A stretch of 64,000 bases of DNA from Mycobacterium asiaticum (GTDB taxonomy: Bacteria > Actinomycetota > Actinomycetes > Mycobacteriales > Mycobacteriaceae), in contig NZ_LZMH01000025.1 in NCBI RefSeq assembly GCF_001673635.1, positions 1 to 64,000 on the forward strand, written 5' to 3'. The position numbers were made by a program, and so were the translations under genes. The notes under the pieces were generated by a model. That model was not told the DNA's origin. It ran no database searches and was given only the letters and a program-made list of their open reading frames with translations. This document shows, piece after piece, positions 30,806-41,396 of this stretch; the stretch's first letter is position 1, and each line of letters opens with the position of its first letter.

Positions 30806-32815
30806 TTAAATGAACGGGTTCAGCACCGGCGGGATGATCTGGTTGCCGGTCACGCCAGTGAATCGGACAAAGATCTGTGCGGGGATGTTCAGGGCCTGGT
30901 AGACGCCGGCGCCGAGCCAAGACACCGGTAGCTGCAGGAAGCTGGGCACGGCGTCGACGATGCCTTGGATCGGGGAGTAGACCAGGTACGGAATTGTGGC
31001 AGCGACCGTGCGCGAATCCAGGATCAAGTTCGTTGCAATATCGGGGTAACCCTGCGCGGCGAAGTCGGCACTGAGCACGCTGAACAAGTTGGTGCCGGTG
31101 GCTGGTGGCGGCAACGCGGGATTCACGTAGGTGCCGGCGAAGCTGGCGTCCGTAAGAGGAGTGCCCTGCATGTACCCGGGCGTCTGCAGGCCGAATTGAT
31201 CCAGGATCGTCGGCGTCGTATCGACGATCTGCCAGGAGTTGTTGATCCAACCGTCGAAGGTGTTGTTGCCGGCCGGATCCCACATGAGGAATGTCGCTGT
31301 CTCTAAAGGTGATTGGAAGCCGTGACCGCGGCCGAACTGGTTGGGGTCGATGTGGCCATGGTCGGTGACGATGAGGGTGGTCCACTCCTCGCCGGGATGG
31401 GTTGGCTGCCACATCTGCTCCCAGTCGGCTACCGCTCCCAAAACCCCGCTGCCACCTACCGTTTGCTGGCCAAGCTGCATGTCCATGTTTCGTAGGGCCG
31501 CTGTGTACTCGGGGGAGGCGCCGCCGTATGCATGGCCCATTTCGTCGACACCGACGAAGTAGGAGAAGATGAGATTGCCCTTGTCGGGATTCGCGGTCAT
31601 GATCGCCTCCCGGGTCAACTGGGTGACCTGGGCTTGGGATGCAAACCAATACGGGTCATCCGCGGAGTGCCCGACGAAGTGGACGTTGTCGGCTGGGAAC
31701 GCGCCAGCGCCGGCGATGTCGGTGATGACGGGCCAGTTGCCGATCACCGTGGTGTTGATGTTGTCGCCGAAGGTGCCTTCGAGGTGGTTGTACACCGTCG
31801 GCCAGTTGTCATAGGTCCACGGGGTGAAGACATTGTTGGTGACGCCCGCCGTCTCGCTCCACACACCGGTTTGAATGGTCGTCCACGAGGGGTTGGAGAC
31901 GCTCGTGTGTCCGACGATTGTTGATGCGGCGGTAGTGCTCTGCAGCATGAACTGGTGGAAGTTGGGGGTGCCGTCAGGGCCGGCGCCGAGCGCCAGGATT
32001 CTGCTCAGATTGGTGCCGTCCGTGCCGATCAACAAGAAGTTTTCGTCCGGCGCGGTCGCCAAGAGGGCCGCGAGCGCATTGGCGTCGGACGGCACGAACA
32101 GCGTGTTCCCCATGCCGAACCCGCCTGCGCCGTTGGCGCCCGGAGAGCCGAACGGGGACAGGGCGCTCCCACCGAGGCCACCGAACCCGTAGGTAATCGT
32201 GCCGACCCCTCCGGTGCCGCCGGCCCCGCCGTTACCCCACAGCAGGCCGCCGGTGCCGCCGTTGCCACCGATTCCGCGGTTGATACCACCGGTGCCACCG
32301 ATGCCACCATTGCCGATCAAACCGGCATTGCCCCCGCGCCCACCGGCCTGACCCGCTGCGCCCGACCCACCCATGCCGCCATTGCCCCACAAAAGGCCGC
32401 CGTCCCCACCGGCCTGACCCGTCCCGGCGACACCGTTGGCGCCGTCACCGATCAGCGGACGGCCCAACAACAGGTTCGTCGGGGCATTGATCGCACCCAG
32501 AATCTGGTCGGCGACAGGCTGCAGCGCGCCGAGGTTGGCCGTCTCGGCGGCCGCATAAGCCCCGCCGGCGGCCCGCAATGCCTGCGCGAATTGGTCTTGC
32601 AGTCCGGCCACCTGAGCGCTGAGCGTCTGATATTCCTGGGCGTAGCCGGAGAACAGCGATGCGATCGCCGTCGACACCTCATCGCTCGCGGCGGCAATCA
32701 GCGTGCCGGTCGGGGCCAACGCCGCCAGGTTCGCCGCTTTCGTCCAGTTGGCTATGCCCGCGGCCTGCGCCGCTGCGGTGGTCATCACGTCCGGGGTAGC
32801 GATCAGGTACGGCAT
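30806..32815 (-). CDS. PE_PGRS protein fused to a type I phosphodiesterase/nucleotide pyrophosphatase-like domain
   Basis: A 669-residue protein: PE domain 1-95 (with a YxxxE signal, YAAAE, at 87-91), a linker, a Gly-rich PGRS segment about 122-237, then an alkaline-phosphatase-superfamily domain. Two-metal motifs visible: D266 ([10 protein letters not shown]), nucleophile region [16 protein letters not shown] (Thr304/Ser305 candidate), D424 and H428 (VDEMGHAYG), D485-H486 (VTDHGH) and H498 (GRGHGF). It probably leaves the cell through ESX-5 and hydrolyses phosphodiesters or phosphate esters outside (inference). ATG 32815 has AGGAGG 6 nt upstream. Confidence 0.85.
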   Translation of the reverse strand: MPYLIATPDVMTTAAAQAAGIANWTKAANLAALAPTGTLIAAASDEVSTAIASLFSGYAQEYQTLSAQVAGLQDQFAQALRAAGGAYAAAETANLGALQPVADQILGAINAPTNLLLGRPLIGDGANGVAGTGQAGGDGGLLWGNGGMGGSGAAGQAGGRGGNAGLIGNGGIGGTGGINRGIGGNGGTGGLLWGNGGAGGTGGVGTITYGFGGLGGSALSPFGSPGANGAGGFGMGNTLFVPSDANALAALLATAPDENFLLIGTDGTNLSRILALGAGPDGTPNFHQFMLQSTTAASTIVGHTSVSNPSWTTIQTGVWSETAGVTNNVFTPWTYDNWPTVYNHLEGTFGDNINTTVIGNWPVITDIAGAGAFPADNVHFVGHSADDPYWFASQAQVTQLTREAIMTANPDKGNLIFSYFVGVDEMGHAYGGASPEYTAALRNMDMQLGQQTVGGSGVLGAVADWEQMWQPTHPGEEWTTLIVTDHGHIDPNQFGRGHGFQSPLETATFLMWDPAGNNTFDGWINNSWQIVDTTPTILDQFGLQTPGYMQGTPLTDASFAGTYVNPALPPPATGTNLFSVLSADFAAQGYPDIATNLILDSRTVAATIPYLVYSPIQGIVDAVPSFLQLPVSWLGAGVYQALNIPAQIFVRFTGVTGNQIIPPVLNPFI

Positions 32816-33040
32816 CAGGGTCCTCCTGCCTGGCAACTATGCCAACGGACGATGTGACGATGCCCATCATGGCACGATTCCCGACGCTTGTGATCGAGAA
32901 AAAAATGTGAGTACGAATGATTTTGGAGTGTTTGCTCCTGCCTGGCCCCCCGGGCATCCGAATCATCATCTGGACCCACGCCAGCTAACCCTCGACGGGA
33001 GCGTGGACTGTCAGCCCGCAACGTTCCTACTGGCAGAAGA

Positions 33041-33076
33041 AAAGAAAAAATCCGAACCCTGATTGAAGGTCCGGAT
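33041..33076 (-). terminator. Rho-independent terminator after tRNA-Pro
   Basis: On the minus strand a 9-bp stem (ATCCGGACC/GGTTCGGAT, one wobble; 33076-33068 and 33058-33050) with a 9-nt loop is followed by a run of T (33050-33045, then TTCTTT). It lies 28 nt past the tRNA 3' end. Confidence 0.88.
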
Positions 33077-33103
33077 CTATTCCGATGTCTTGAGACATCA
33101 AAG

Positions 33104-33177
<74 letters not shown>

Positions 33178-33238
33178 CATGAAGCCTCGACAGCCTATCG
33201 CACCGAGGCAGCGACCTCCCAAACGGCAGGTCGGCGCC

Positions 33239-34354
33239 TCAGTTCCACCGACAGCTCCGCTCGAACTCGATCAGGGCCTGGGCGGGCGCGGTCGGATCCA
33301 GTCCCTGCGCGGCCACCCACTCGTCACTGAAGTACGTGTCCGAATAACGGTCACCGCTGTCGGCCAGCAAGGTGACCACCGAGCCACCGCGCCCCTCGGC
33401 GACCATCTCGGCCAGCAGTCCGAAGGCGCCCCACAGATTGGTGCCCGTCGAGGGCCCCACCCGACGGCCTAACACGGCGCTCACGTGACGAGAAGCCGCG
33501 ATTGACGCCGCATCGGGCACCGAGACCATCCGGTCGACGACCGAGGGTAGAAACGACGGTTCTACCCGGGGTCTGCCGATGCCCTCGATCCGCGACGACG
33601 CACCCGTGGTGGCGTCTGGCCGTCCTTCGGCATAGGCGGGGAAGAATGCGGAATTCTCCGGGTCGACGACGCACAACCGGGTAGCGTGTCGCCGGTACCG
33701 GATGTAGCGGCCGATCGTCGCGCTGGTGCCCCCGGTGCCGGCGCCCACCACGATCCAGCTGGGTATCGGGTGTGATTCGTCGGCCATCTGCTGATAGATC
33801 GACTCCGCGATGTTGTTGTTGCCCCGCCAATCCGTGGCGCGCTCCGCGTTGGTGAACTGATCCAGGTAATGACCGCCCGTCTCTGCGGCCACCCGTGCCG
33901 CCTCGGCATAGACCTCACTGGATTTTTCGACGAAATGGCAACGGCCCCCGTGTGATTCGATCAACGCGATCTTGGCCGCACTGGTGACCGCGGGCATCAC
34001 GGCAACGAAGGGTAACGCCAGCAGCGCGGCGAAGTAGGCCTCGGACACTGCCGTGGAGCCCGACGAGGCCTCGACCACCGTGGTTCCCTCATCGATCCAT
34101 CCGTTGCACAACGCGTACAGAAACAGCGACCGAGCCAACCGGTGCTTGAGGCTTCCGGTGATGTGCGTCGTCTCGTCTTTGAGGTAGAGCGCCACCCGGG
34201 CTCCGGGGCCCTCACCCGACCAGGCCGACGGCAGGGGATAGCGCAGCAAATGTGTGTCGGCGCTGCGACGTGCATCGGCCTCGATCAGCCGGATGGCGTT
34301 GTCGGCCCAGGCGCGGGGCTGACTGCGGACCGCGATGCGGGTCCGCTCGGTCAA
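33239..34354 (-). CDS. cds1: PLP-dependent cysteine desulfhydrase / cysteine synthase-like protein (Rv3684/Cds1 homologue)
   Basis: A 371-residue fold-type II PLP enzyme. The Schiff-base lysine is Lys70 ([12 protein letters not shown]), the substrate loop is [10 protein letters not shown] and the phosphate-binding [10 protein letters not shown] is present. It matches M. tuberculosis Rv3684, described as Cds1, which produces H2S, pyruvate and ammonia from cysteine; the assignment is from recall and synteny. It starts with TTG overlapping the stop of the metallophosphoesterase gene (TTGA). Alternative roles: O-acetylserine sulfhydrylase-like beta-replacement. Confidence 0.82.
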   Translation of the reverse strand: MTERTRIAVRSQPRAWADNAIRLIEADARRSADTHLLRYPLPSAWSGEGPGARVALYLKDETTHITGSLKHRLARSLFLYALCNGWIDEGTTVVEASSGSTAVSEAYFAALLALPFVAVMPAVTSAAKIALIESHGGRCHFVEKSSEVYAEAARVAAETGGHYLDQFTNAERATDWRGNNNIAESIYQQMADESHPIPSWIVVGAGTGGTSATIGRYIRYRRHATRLCVVDPENSAFFPAYAEGRPDATTGASSRIEGIGRPRVEPSFLPSVVDRMVSVPDAASIAASRHVSAVLGRRVGPSTGTNLWGAFGLLAEMVAEGRGGSVVTLLADSGDRYSDTYFSDEWVAAQGLDPTAPAQALIEFERSCRWN

Positions 34355-35310
34355 CGCACCGAAACGGTTGGCTGCGAGCGACCGAGGTTGCTGGTCGCGT
34401 CCCGGTCACCCATCGGAGTGGCGATCAGGGTCAACAGAGTGGCTTCGGGCCGGCAGCAGAACCGCACCGGCGCGAACGGTGAGGTCCCGATGCCCGCCGA
34501 GACGTGCAACAGCATGTTCGCGCCCCACCGGGACGTTCCCTTGGCCCGGGAGCGGTCCAGACCGCAGTTGGTCACGATGGCTCCATAGAACGGCAGGCAC
34601 AGCTGGCCACCGTGCGTGTGTCCGGCCATCACCAGTTGGTAGCCGTCGGCGGCGAAGCGGTCCAGCACCCGCGGTTCGGGCGAGTGGGTCAGGCCCAGCC
34701 GCAGGTTGGCCGCCGGGCTGGCCGGCCCGGCGATGGTGTCGTAGCGGTCCCGGTCGATGTGCGGGTCGTCGACGCCCGCGGCGGCAACGTGCAGACCGGC
34801 AACCTCGAACTCGCGGCGAGTGTGGGTCATGTCCAGCCAGCCGCGTTCGGTGAAGGCCGCACGCAGATCCTGCCAGGGCAGCGGTTCGCCGCGCACCCGG
34901 TGACCCGGGTTGCTCAGATAGTTCACCGGGTTCTTGGGGCGAGGACCGAAATAGTCGTTGCTGCCGAAGACGAAAACCCCGGGCCGGGACAGCAAGTCGC
35001 CCAGCGACTGGACGACGGCCGGCACGGCCTTGGGGTGTGCCAGGTTGTCGCCGGTGTTGACCACGAGATCGGGATCCCAGCTGGCCAACTCACGCAGCCA
35101 GGCCTGCTTGCGCCGCTGGTTGGGCGTCATGTGCAGGTCACTGATGTGCAGCACCCGCAGGGGCGTGGAACCCGGACTCAGGACGGGAATCGTCACCTCG
35201 CGCAGCACGAAGGCGTTCCGCTCTACCAGCGCGGCGTAACCCACCCCCGCGACCGCCGAGCCCAGGGCGGCGGCACCGGTTCGTAGCAACACGGGCAACA
35301 CTTCAGGCAT
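34351..35310 (-). CDS. membrane-anchored metallophosphoesterase (Rv3683 homologue)
   Basis: A 319-residue calcineurin-like phosphoesterase with an N-terminal hydrophobic anchor (about 5-32). Motifs in order: [21 protein letters not shown] (GN[HD] type), GLTHSPEP and MAGHTHGGQ, giving a complete dinuclear metal site. YkuE-like enzymes act on UDP-lipids or phospholipids; the substrate here is unknown. ATG 35310 begins MPEVLPVLL. It lies 57 bases after ponA2 on the same strand, so cell-envelope function is plausible. Confidence 0.85.
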   Translation of the reverse strand: MPEVLPVLLRTGAAALGSAVAGVGYAALVERNAFVLREVTIPVLSPGSTPLRVLHISDLHMTPNQRRKQAWLRELASWDPDLVVNTGDNLAHPKAVPAVVQSLGDLLSRPGVFVFGSNDYFGPRPKNPVNYLSNPGHRVRGEPLPWQDLRAAFTERGWLDMTHTRREFEVAGLHVAAAGVDDPHIDRDRYDTIAGPASPAANLRLGLTHSPEPRVLDRFAADGYQLVMAGHTHGGQLCLPFYGAIVTNCGLDRSRAKGTSRWGANMLLHVSAGIGTSPFAPVRFCCRPEATLLTLIATPMGDRDATSNLGRSQPTVSVR

Positions 35311-35367
35311 GACGGCAAGTTTACTGCCGGTATGTCGCTTGACGCGCGTGTCTTGCGCCAACCACTC

Positions 35368-37812
35368 CTACGGGGGTGGCGGCGGCCCTCCCGGTGGCGG
35401 TGGAGGTGGTGGTGCCAGCAGTGGAATCGTGATCGGCGGCAGCCCAGGTATCTCGACCACCTGGGATCCGACGACCTCCGGCGGCAGACCACCGTCCGGC
35501 GGCGGCGGAGGTGGCGGCGGGATCCCGTTACTGATCTGGATGGTCACGATCGAACCCGGAATCGTCTGCCCGGTGGGCGAAGTTCCGACCACCTCGCCGT
35601 ACTTGGCGGAACTGTTGACCGAGTTGGGCTGGTCGGCTACCTGGAACCCGGCGTCGCGCAGGCGCTGTCGGGCCTGATCGATGTCGAGGCCGGCCACGCT
35701 GGGCACCCGCCCGGCAGGCGAGCCGTCTACATAACGCGGATCGGTGGGCGGCAGGTGCACCTCGCCGAAATTGTTCGCGATCGGCTGCAGCGCGGTGAAC
35801 CAGGTGCGAGCGGGCTCGTTACCGCCGTAGAGGTCGCCGCTGCCGCAGTGCCGAAGCGGACCCGAACACAGGTCGGTCGGGGAGGGCGAGTCGTCGTAGA
35901 TGTAGTTGGCCGCGGCGTAGCGGTTGGTGAAGCCCACGAAACCGGAGGAGCGGTGCGCCTCGGTGGTACCGGTCTTACCGGACACCGGCAGGTTCCAGCC
36001 TGCCGCCCCAGCCGAACCCGCCGCCGTGCCACTGCCCACCGCGTCCTTGCTCATCGCGTTGGCGAGGGTGTTGGCCAGCCCTTCGGGAACCACTTGCTCG
36101 CAGGTTTCGGTGGTGACCGAGACCTCGTTGCCGTTGCGGTCGATCAGCTTGTCGATCGGGTTCGGCGGGCACCACATGCCGCCCGAGGCGAGCGTGGCCG
36201 CCACATTGGACAGCTCCAGCGCGTTGACCTCAATCGGGCCCAGCGTGAACGAGCCGATGTTCTGCCGTTTGACGAAGTCGGCCAGGCTCTCGTTGCTGTC
36301 CGGGTTGTAGTCGCGGGCGGTACCGGGATTGGCGTAGGAGCGCAGACCGAGCTTGATGGCCATGTCGACCGCGCGGGAGACACCGATCTGCGAGATCAGC
36401 TTGGCGAATGCGGTGTTGGGTGAGGTTGCCAGCGCGTCGGTCACATTCATCGATCCGCGGTAGTTCCCGGCGTTGACGACGCACCAGGTGTCCTTCGGAC
36501 ACCCTTTCGCACCGCCGCTGCCCAGGCCCTTCGCCTGGAAGCGAGGCGGCACGTCCAGGTTGGCGTTGATGCCCATGCCCATGTCCATGGCGGCGGCGGT
36601 GGTGAAGAGCTTGAAGATCGACCCGGCGCCGTCGCCGACCAGGGAGAACGGTTGCGGGCGCATGGTCTCACCGGCCTCGGTGTCCAGCCCGTACTTACGG
36701 TTGCTGGCCATTGCCACGACTTTGTGAGATGTCTTGCCCGGCAGGATCACGCTCATCACGCTCGAGATGCCGGACAGCGTCGGGGGAGCGAACTTGTCGA
36801 TGGCCGCCTTCACCGGGACCTGCACGTCCGGGGCCAGCGTGGTGCGGATCAGGTAGCCACCCCTGGCCACCTGTTCCTTACTTATACCGGCGCGCGAGAG
36901 GTATTCCTGGACGTAGTCGCAGAAGAAAGCCCGGTCACCGGCGGCGATGCAGCCCCGGGGCAACTCGTTGGGTTGCGGCAGGATGCCCAGCGGCTGGGCC
37001 TTGGCCGCCCGCAGCGCTTCCGCCTCGGACGGGATGTTCTCGATCATGGTGTCCAGCACCAGGTTCCGTCGGGCCAGCGCACCTTCGGGGTTGGTGTAGG
37101 GGTTCAGCGCGCTGGTCGACTGCACCATGCCGGCCAGCAGCGCCGCCTGCTGCCAGTTCAGGTCGATCGCGTTCACGCCGAAATAGGTTTGCGCGGCGTC
37201 CTGCACTCCAAAGGAGTTGTTCCCGAACGACACCAGGTTCAGGTAGCGGGTCAGGATCTCGGGCTTGGTGAAGGTCTTGTCCAGCGTGAGGGCCATCCGG
37301 ATTTCACGCAGCTTGCGTGCCGGAGTGGTTTCCACGGCGGCGCGCTTCTCCGCGTCGGTCTGAGCGGTGACCAGCAGCTGGTAGTTCTTGACGTACTGCT
37401 GTTCGATGGTCGAGCCGCCCCGGGTGTCGATGTCACCCGAGGCGTAACCGGCCAGGCCGGTCAGTGTGCCCTTCCAGTCCACGCCGTTGTGATCGGCGAA
37501 CCGCTTGTCCTCGATCGAGACGATCGCCAGCTTCATCGTGTTGGCGATCTTGTCGGAGGGAACCTCGAAGCGGCGCTGAGAGTAAAGCCACGCGATGGTG
37601 TTGCCCTTCGCGTCGACCATCGTCGACACCGCGGGGACCTGCCCCTCCAGCAGCTGGGCCGAGCCGTTGGCCACAACCTCCGAGGCGCGGTTGGACATCA
37701 GTCCGACGCCGCCGGCGAAGGGGAACATCAACGCAGTGGCCACGACGCTGGCCAGCAAGCAGAAGCCGGCCAACTTCAACAGCGTGAGTGCGACCGGGGG
37801 ACGCTCGGACAT
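35368..37812 (-). CDS. ponA2: PonA2, bifunctional class A penicillin-binding protein with PASTA domain
   Basis: An 814-residue membrane protein: short cytoplasmic N-terminus, one transmembrane helix (about 8-30), glycosyltransferase domain GT51 with catalytic Glu101 (SIEDKRFADHNGVDW), transpeptidase domain with S398-x-x-K401 (GSIFK), S464PN and K613TG, one PASTA domain (about 690-755) and a Pro-rich tail. It polymerises and cross-links peptidoglycan; M. tuberculosis PonA2 is linked to stress survival. It is divergent from whiB4, as in M. tuberculosis. Confidence 0.95.
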   Translation of the reverse strand: MSERPPVALTLLKLAGFCLLASVVATALMFPFAGGVGLMSNRASEVVANGSAQLLEGQVPAVSTMVDAKGNTIAWLYSQRRFEVPSDKIANTMKLAIVSIEDKRFADHNGVDWKGTLTGLAGYASGDIDTRGGSTIEQQYVKNYQLLVTAQTDAEKRAAVETTPARKLREIRMALTLDKTFTKPEILTRYLNLVSFGNNSFGVQDAAQTYFGVNAIDLNWQQAALLAGMVQSTSALNPYTNPEGALARRNLVLDTMIENIPSEAEALRAAKAQPLGILPQPNELPRGCIAAGDRAFFCDYVQEYLSRAGISKEQVARGGYLIRTTLAPDVQVPVKAAIDKFAPPTLSGISSVMSVILPGKTSHKVVAMASNRKYGLDTEAGETMRPQPFSLVGDGAGSIFKLFTTAAAMDMGMGINANLDVPPRFQAKGLGSGGAKGCPKDTWCVVNAGNYRGSMNVTDALATSPNTAFAKLISQIGVSRAVDMAIKLGLRSYANPGTARDYNPDSNESLADFVKRQNIGSFTLGPIEVNALELSNVAATLASGGMWCPPNPIDKLIDRNGNEVSVTTETCEQVVPEGLANTLANAMSKDAVGSGTAAGSAGAAGWNLPVSGKTGTTEAHRSSGFVGFTNRYAAANYIYDDSPSPTDLCSGPLRHCGSGDLYGGNEPARTWFTALQPIANNFGEVHLPPTDPRYVDGSPAGRVPSVAGLDIDQARQRLRDAGFQVADQPNSVNSSAKYGEVVGTSPTGQTIPGSIVTIQISNGIPPPPPPPPDGGLPPEVVGSQVVEIPGLPPITIPLLAPPPPPPPGGPPPPP

Positions 37813-38172
37813 GCGTACTACAGTAGCGACCCCCTGCGACGCTGCCGCGCCGCGCGGGTGGGAAAAAATTCTTTAGCAGGTGTCCCACTGTTCCGCTACC
37901 CCCGTTTGGGGCTAAACTTACGGCGACGTCACTGGTCAGAGGCCCAAAATGGGACAGGCAGACCCTGCTTTCCCCGGCCGCCCGGTACGAGACGGGACGA
38001 TCGTCCCAGAAAAAGCGTTATCGGACTGTTGCGTAATTGCCACCTGACCACCTAACTTATATCTGCAGTGAGATTCAGGTAACACCGATGCGCGCAGTGT
38101 GGGCCAAATCGCTCCATCGGCTGGAACCGGGTTGGGCGGTCGCGACAGCGGCCGGGAGGAAGGGAACAGCTC
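37813..38172. promoter_or_regulatory. ponA2-whiB4 divergent regulatory region
   Basis: A 360-base intergenic region without a credible gene. It contains a perfect 14-bp palindrome GGGACGATCGTCCC (37994-38007). A possible -35/-10 pair towards whiB4 is TTGCGT 38029-38034 and TAACTT 38053-38058 (18-nt spacer). A small hairpin in the ponA2-proximal part has CCCC/GGGG arms near 37907. The last 20 bases hold the GGAGGAAGGG ribosome binding site of whiB4. Confidence 0.5.
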
Positions 38173-38523
38173 GTGTCAGGAACACGTCCGGGCGCACGGA
38201 GGACCAACCTCACGTCCACGGGTAACCTTCTCCGCAGCGTCGAGGCTGAGGAGCGCATCACCTGGGTATCGCAGGCGCTCTGCCGGGCAACCGATCCCGA
38301 CGAACTCTTCGTACGCGGCGCCGCGCAGCGCAAGGCCGCCGTGATCTGCCGCCACTGCCCGGTAATGCAGGAATGTGCCGCAGACGCCCTGGATAACAAG
38401 GTGGAGTTCGGCGTATGGGGCGGCATGACGGAGCGCCAGCGTCGCGCCCTGCTCAAGCAGCACCCTGAGGTGGTTTCCTGGTCGGACTACCTGGACAAGC
38501 GCAAGCGTCGCAACATCATCTGA
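38173..38523 (+). CDS. whiB4: WhiB4, Fe-S redox-sensing transcription regulator
   Basis: A 116-residue Wbl protein. Four Cys ligands for the [4Fe-4S] cluster are Cys37, Cys59, Cys62 and Cys68 (ALC, ICRHCPVMQEC), followed by the GVWGG turn and the basic tail LDKRKRRNII. WhiB4 modulates oxidative-stress and beta-lactam responses in M. tuberculosis. GTG 38173 has GGAGGAAGGG upstream. Divergent from ponA2 and followed by a strong terminator. Confidence 0.95.
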   Translation: MSGTRPGARRTNLTSTGNLLRSVEAEERITWVSQALCRATDPDELFVRGAAQRKAAVICRHCPVMQECAADALDNKVEFGVWGGMTERQRRALLKQHPEVVSWSDYLDKRKRRNII

Positions 38524-38533
38524 TCCACCGGAA

Positions 38534-38562
38534 GACGCCCCTGCCGAACCGGCGGGGGCGTC
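38534..38562 (+). terminator. terminator hairpin after whiB4
   Basis: A 13-bp stem (38534-38546 with 38550-38562; GACGCCCC/GGGGCGTC core, one wobble) and a 3-nt loop AAC, 10 nt after the whiB4 stop. The sequence after it is only mildly T-rich. Confidence 0.75.
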
Positions 38563-39020
38563 CGCTTGTCATTGCGAATGTGTTACAAGTTAGCTGGCCG
38601 TATCATCGCGGAAAGGCTGTTTTGGCAGCTCAGAGGGCGTTTTTCGATTACCGAACAGCTGTCCAGATCGAATCGCCGTTAGATCGGCGTTTAATAAGCG
38701 CCGTGCGGACGGCATCGTCGCTGGTGGCAGCCCGATCGCTGGCCGCCTTCTCGCGCATTCCCGGTGGCGAGCCGGTGGCGATGGCACTGAACCGGTTCAG
38801 GCGTGGATCGGTGGGTGATACAGGGGCAGTGGGCGCACCGCCATTGGGCGCTATGTCATTACTTTTCTGTTACAGCTTAGCCGAGCGTAATACTATGTGT
38901 GGCCTGTTTGCCCTGCTCAAAGCGATTTCCAGCGTTAATTCGGTGATTAAGCGCTCAATGTGATCTTGAATCGCCGTCGAATATCACCGGGATGATTGCG
39001 CATAACCGCAGATCAGCGCG
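38563..39020. other. intergenic region without a convincing gene
   Basis: About 460 bases between the whiB4 terminator and the convergent bagB gene. It is less GC-rich than its neighbours. A 127-codon plus-strand frame (38580-38963) exists but has no ribosome binding site, atypical codon use and no recognisable family, so it is probably not coding. An imperfect 22-nt direct repeat beginning TGTTACA occurs near 38579 and 38868; the second copy is followed at once by TAATACT. Confidence 0.5.
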
Positions 39021-40163
39021 CTAGGTGGCGGTGATCTGGTCGGCGAGGGCGCGCAGCGCTTCGAGGTCCGAGACGTCGAACGGGAGCGACGGCACTCCGA
39101 CTACCGGCACGTGCGGGTTGGCCCCGGTGAAGCGGGACAGCAACCGGATCTCCCGCTTGGCGGTCTGCGCCCGATCGGCATGGATGTGCAGGACCGCCGA
39201 CGCCAGCGCCGCCGCTTCCGAGTCGGCCCCCTCGGTGTCGAGTTTCTCGGCCGCATCGATGGCCCGCTCGACGGGCAACGAGCACAACATCGGGTGGGTG
39301 CGGTTCAGCACCAGTCCCGCCAGCGGCATCCCCTCCTGGGAGAGCCGGTCGACGAAGAACGACGCCTCCCGCAGCGCGTCAGGTTCGGCAGCCGAGACGA
39401 CGACGAACTGGGTGCCGCGCCGCTTCAGCAACGCATAGGTGCGGTCGGCCTTCTCCCGGAAGCCGCCGAACGTCGCGTCCAGTGACTGCACGAACGCTGC
39501 GGCATCGCCCAGCATCTGGGAACCGAGGATCGTCGACATCGCCTTCATGGCCAGGCCCATCGCTCCGGTCACCAGCCTGCCGATGCCGCGTCCGGGCGCC
39601 AGCAGCAACCGCCACAGGCGACTGTCCATGAAACTGCCCAGCCGTTTGGGCGCGTCCAGGAAATCCAGTGCGTTGCGCGAGGGTGGGGTGTCGACCACGA
39701 TCAGGTCCCAACGGTCCTGCGCCAGCAACTGCCCGAGCTTCTCCATGGCCATGTACTCTTGCGTGCCGGCCAGCGACGTGGCGACGGTCTGATAGAACTG
39801 GTTGTCCAGAATCGACTGTGCGCGAGCCGATCCCGAGTACTGCACCACCATCTCGTCGAAGGTGCGCCGCATGTCCAGCATCATCGCGTGCAGCTCGCCG
39901 GGCACTTCGGGTGCGAGGGGCACGCGCTGTGGTGTGTTGCCAAGATCGTTGACGCCCAACGCTTGTGCGAGTCGCTTGGCCGGGTCGATGGTCAAAACCA
40001 CTACGGTGCGCCCATATTCGGCGGCGCGCAGCGCAATCGCCGCGGCGGTGGTGGTCTTGCCGACCCCGCCCGCCCCGCAGCAGACCACGACGCGGTTGCT
40101 GGTGTCGGCCAAGATGGCCGCCATGTCCAGGGGCGTCGGCTTGTGTGGCGGCGGCGTGGTCAT
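39021..40163 (-). CDS. bagB: BagB, Get3/ArsA-like ATPase (Rv3680 homologue)
   Basis: A 380-residue P-loop ATPase of the ArsA/Get3 family: deviant Walker [16 protein letters not shown], switch regions [18 protein letters not shown] and the C-terminal NRTHP segment. In M. tuberculosis Rv3680 pairs with Rv3679 as Get3-like BagB and BagA. The exact client or ion is not settled. The ATG overlaps the bagA stop by 4 nt, so both subunits are made together. Confidence 0.88.
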   Translation of the reverse strand: MTTPPPHKPTPLDMAAILADTSNRVVVCCGAGGVGKTTTAAAIALRAAEYGRTVVVLTIDPAKRLAQALGVNDLGNTPQRVPLAPEVPGELHAMMLDMRRTFDEMVVQYSGSARAQSILDNQFYQTVATSLAGTQEYMAMEKLGQLLAQDRWDLIVVDTPPSRNALDFLDAPKRLGSFMDSRLWRLLLAPGRGIGRLVTGAMGLAMKAMSTILGSQMLGDAAAFVQSLDATFGGFREKADRTYALLKRRGTQFVVVSAAEPDALREASFFVDRLSQEGMPLAGLVLNRTHPMLCSLPVERAIDAAEKLDTEGADSEAAALASAVLHIHADRAQTAKREIRLLSRFTGANPHVPVVGVPSLPFDVSDLEALRALADQITAT

Positions 40164-41182
40164 CGAACCCCCTGCTGTGCAAGTACTTCCGAGAGCTCAT
40201 ACAGACTGCCGAGGTCGACGCCGTCGGAGATGGTGGGTAACTCGAGTCGCGGAACGCGTAGGGCGTCGAGTTGTTGAGCCGTCTCGGAACGGGCCGCGAT
40301 CCGGGTGGCGTGCTGGATGGTCTCGGTGAGCAGTCCGGCAAAATCCGCCTCGTCCAGTTCGACCCCGGCCATCGCCAAACCGGAGCGCACCGAGTCGGCG
40401 TCGACCACACCCTCGGCGGCCTTGGTGAGATCTCCGGGTTCCAGGTACGCGGGGATATTGCGATTGACGATCACGCTGCCGATCGGCAGTTTCATCTCGG
40501 CCAGTTCCTCGATGGCCTCCATCGTTTCCTGAACCGGCAACGCTTCCAGCAGCGTGACGAGGTGGATTGCGGTCTGATCGGAATGCAGCAGCTTCACCAC
40601 ACCCTCGGCCTGGGAGTGCACCGGCCCGCCCTTGGCCAGATCCGAGACCGCCTTGGTGACGTCCAGGAAGCGGGCGATGCGGCCGGTCGGGGGAGCGTCG
40701 ACCACGATCGCGTCGTAAAGCGGTAGCCGGTTCTTGTCGACCCGGATCACGGTCTCCTTGATCTTGCCGGTGAGCAGCACGTCGCGTAGGCCCGGCGCGA
40801 TCGTGGTGGCGAACTCGATCGCGCCGATGCGCCGCATTGCGCGGCCCGCGATGCCGAGGTTGTAGAACATGTCGAGGTATTCCAGGAATGCGGCCTCGAT
40901 GTCGATCGCCAGGGCATTGACCTGGCCGCCGCGTTCGGCCGTCGCGATCTTGACTTCCTGGTAGGGCAGTGGCGGGACATCGAAGAGCTGCGCAATCCCT
41001 TGCCGCCCTTCGACTTCGACCAGCAGGACCTTTCGTCCGCCGGCGGCCAGGGTCAGCGCCAGGGCTGCGGCGATGGTCGACTTCCCGGTACCGCCTTTTC
41101 CGGTGACGAAGTGCAGGCGGGCCTTCGATAGGCGCGACGGCCACCCGACGGAACTACCGCCGCTAGAAGTGTTTGCCACCAT
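40160..41182 (-). CDS. bagA: BagA, Get3/ArsA-like ATPase (Rv3679 homologue)
   Basis: A 340-residue ArsA/Get3-type ATPase. Walker A is [15 protein letters not shown] with the signature Lys before the loop, and [17 protein letters not shown] is the switch II/P4 region. It begins a two-gene operon with bagB and presumably forms a heteromer with it. It is divergent from the DUF4177 gene with a 40-base gap, so promoters must be compact or overlapping. Confidence 0.88.
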   Translation of the reverse strand: MVANTSSGGSSVGWPSRLSKARLHFVTGKGGTGKSTIAAALALTLAAGGRKVLLVEVEGRQGIAQLFDVPPLPYQEVKIATAERGGQVNALAIDIEAAFLEYLDMFYNLGIAGRAMRRIGAIEFATTIAPGLRDVLLTGKIKETVIRVDKNRLPLYDAIVVDAPPTGRIARFLDVTKAVSDLAKGGPVHSQAEGVVKLLHSDQTAIHLVTLLEALPVQETMEAIEELAEMKLPIGSVIVNRNIPAYLEPGDLTKAAEGVVDADSVRSGLAMAGVELDEADFAGLLTETIQHATRIAARSETAQQLDALRVPRLELPTISDGVDLGSLYELSEVLAQQGVR

Positions 41183-41222
41183 CGCATGCTAGCCGTTGCG
41201 GTTTGGCCGATAAGCTCGCGGC

Positions 41223-41384
41223 ATGACCCAACCCACCACATGGGAGTACGCGACGGTTCCGCTACTCACCCACGCGACCAAGCAGATCCTCGACCAGTGG
41301 GGCGCTGACGGCTGGGAGCTGGTCTCGGTGTTGCCCGGGCCCACCGGTGAGCAGCACGTCGCCTACCTGAAACGACCCAAGTAA
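41223..41384 (+). CDS. small DUF4177 protein (Rv3678A homologue)
   Basis: A 53-residue protein (MTQPTTWEYATVPLLTHATK, later WGADGWELVSVLPGP) matching the DUF4177 consensus WEY...L...G.dGWELV.v. A small beta-rich fold, function unknown. It is syntenic with M. tuberculosis Rv3678A. It is 12 bases upstream of the RidA gene and likely co-transcribed with it. Confidence 0.85.
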   Translation: MTQPTTWEYATVPLLTHATKQILDQWGADGWELVSVLPGPTGEQHVAYLKRPK

Positions 41385-41396
41385 GGCGGCGGGACG

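Noticed and set aside
31955..32857. Plus-strand open frame antisense to the PE_PGRS gene
   Set aside because: Antisense shadow produced by GC-rich PGRS codons, no recognisable domain.
38580..38963. 127-codon plus-strand open frame downstream of whiB4
   Set aside because: No ribosome binding site, poor codon bias and no recognisable family; kept as intergenic.
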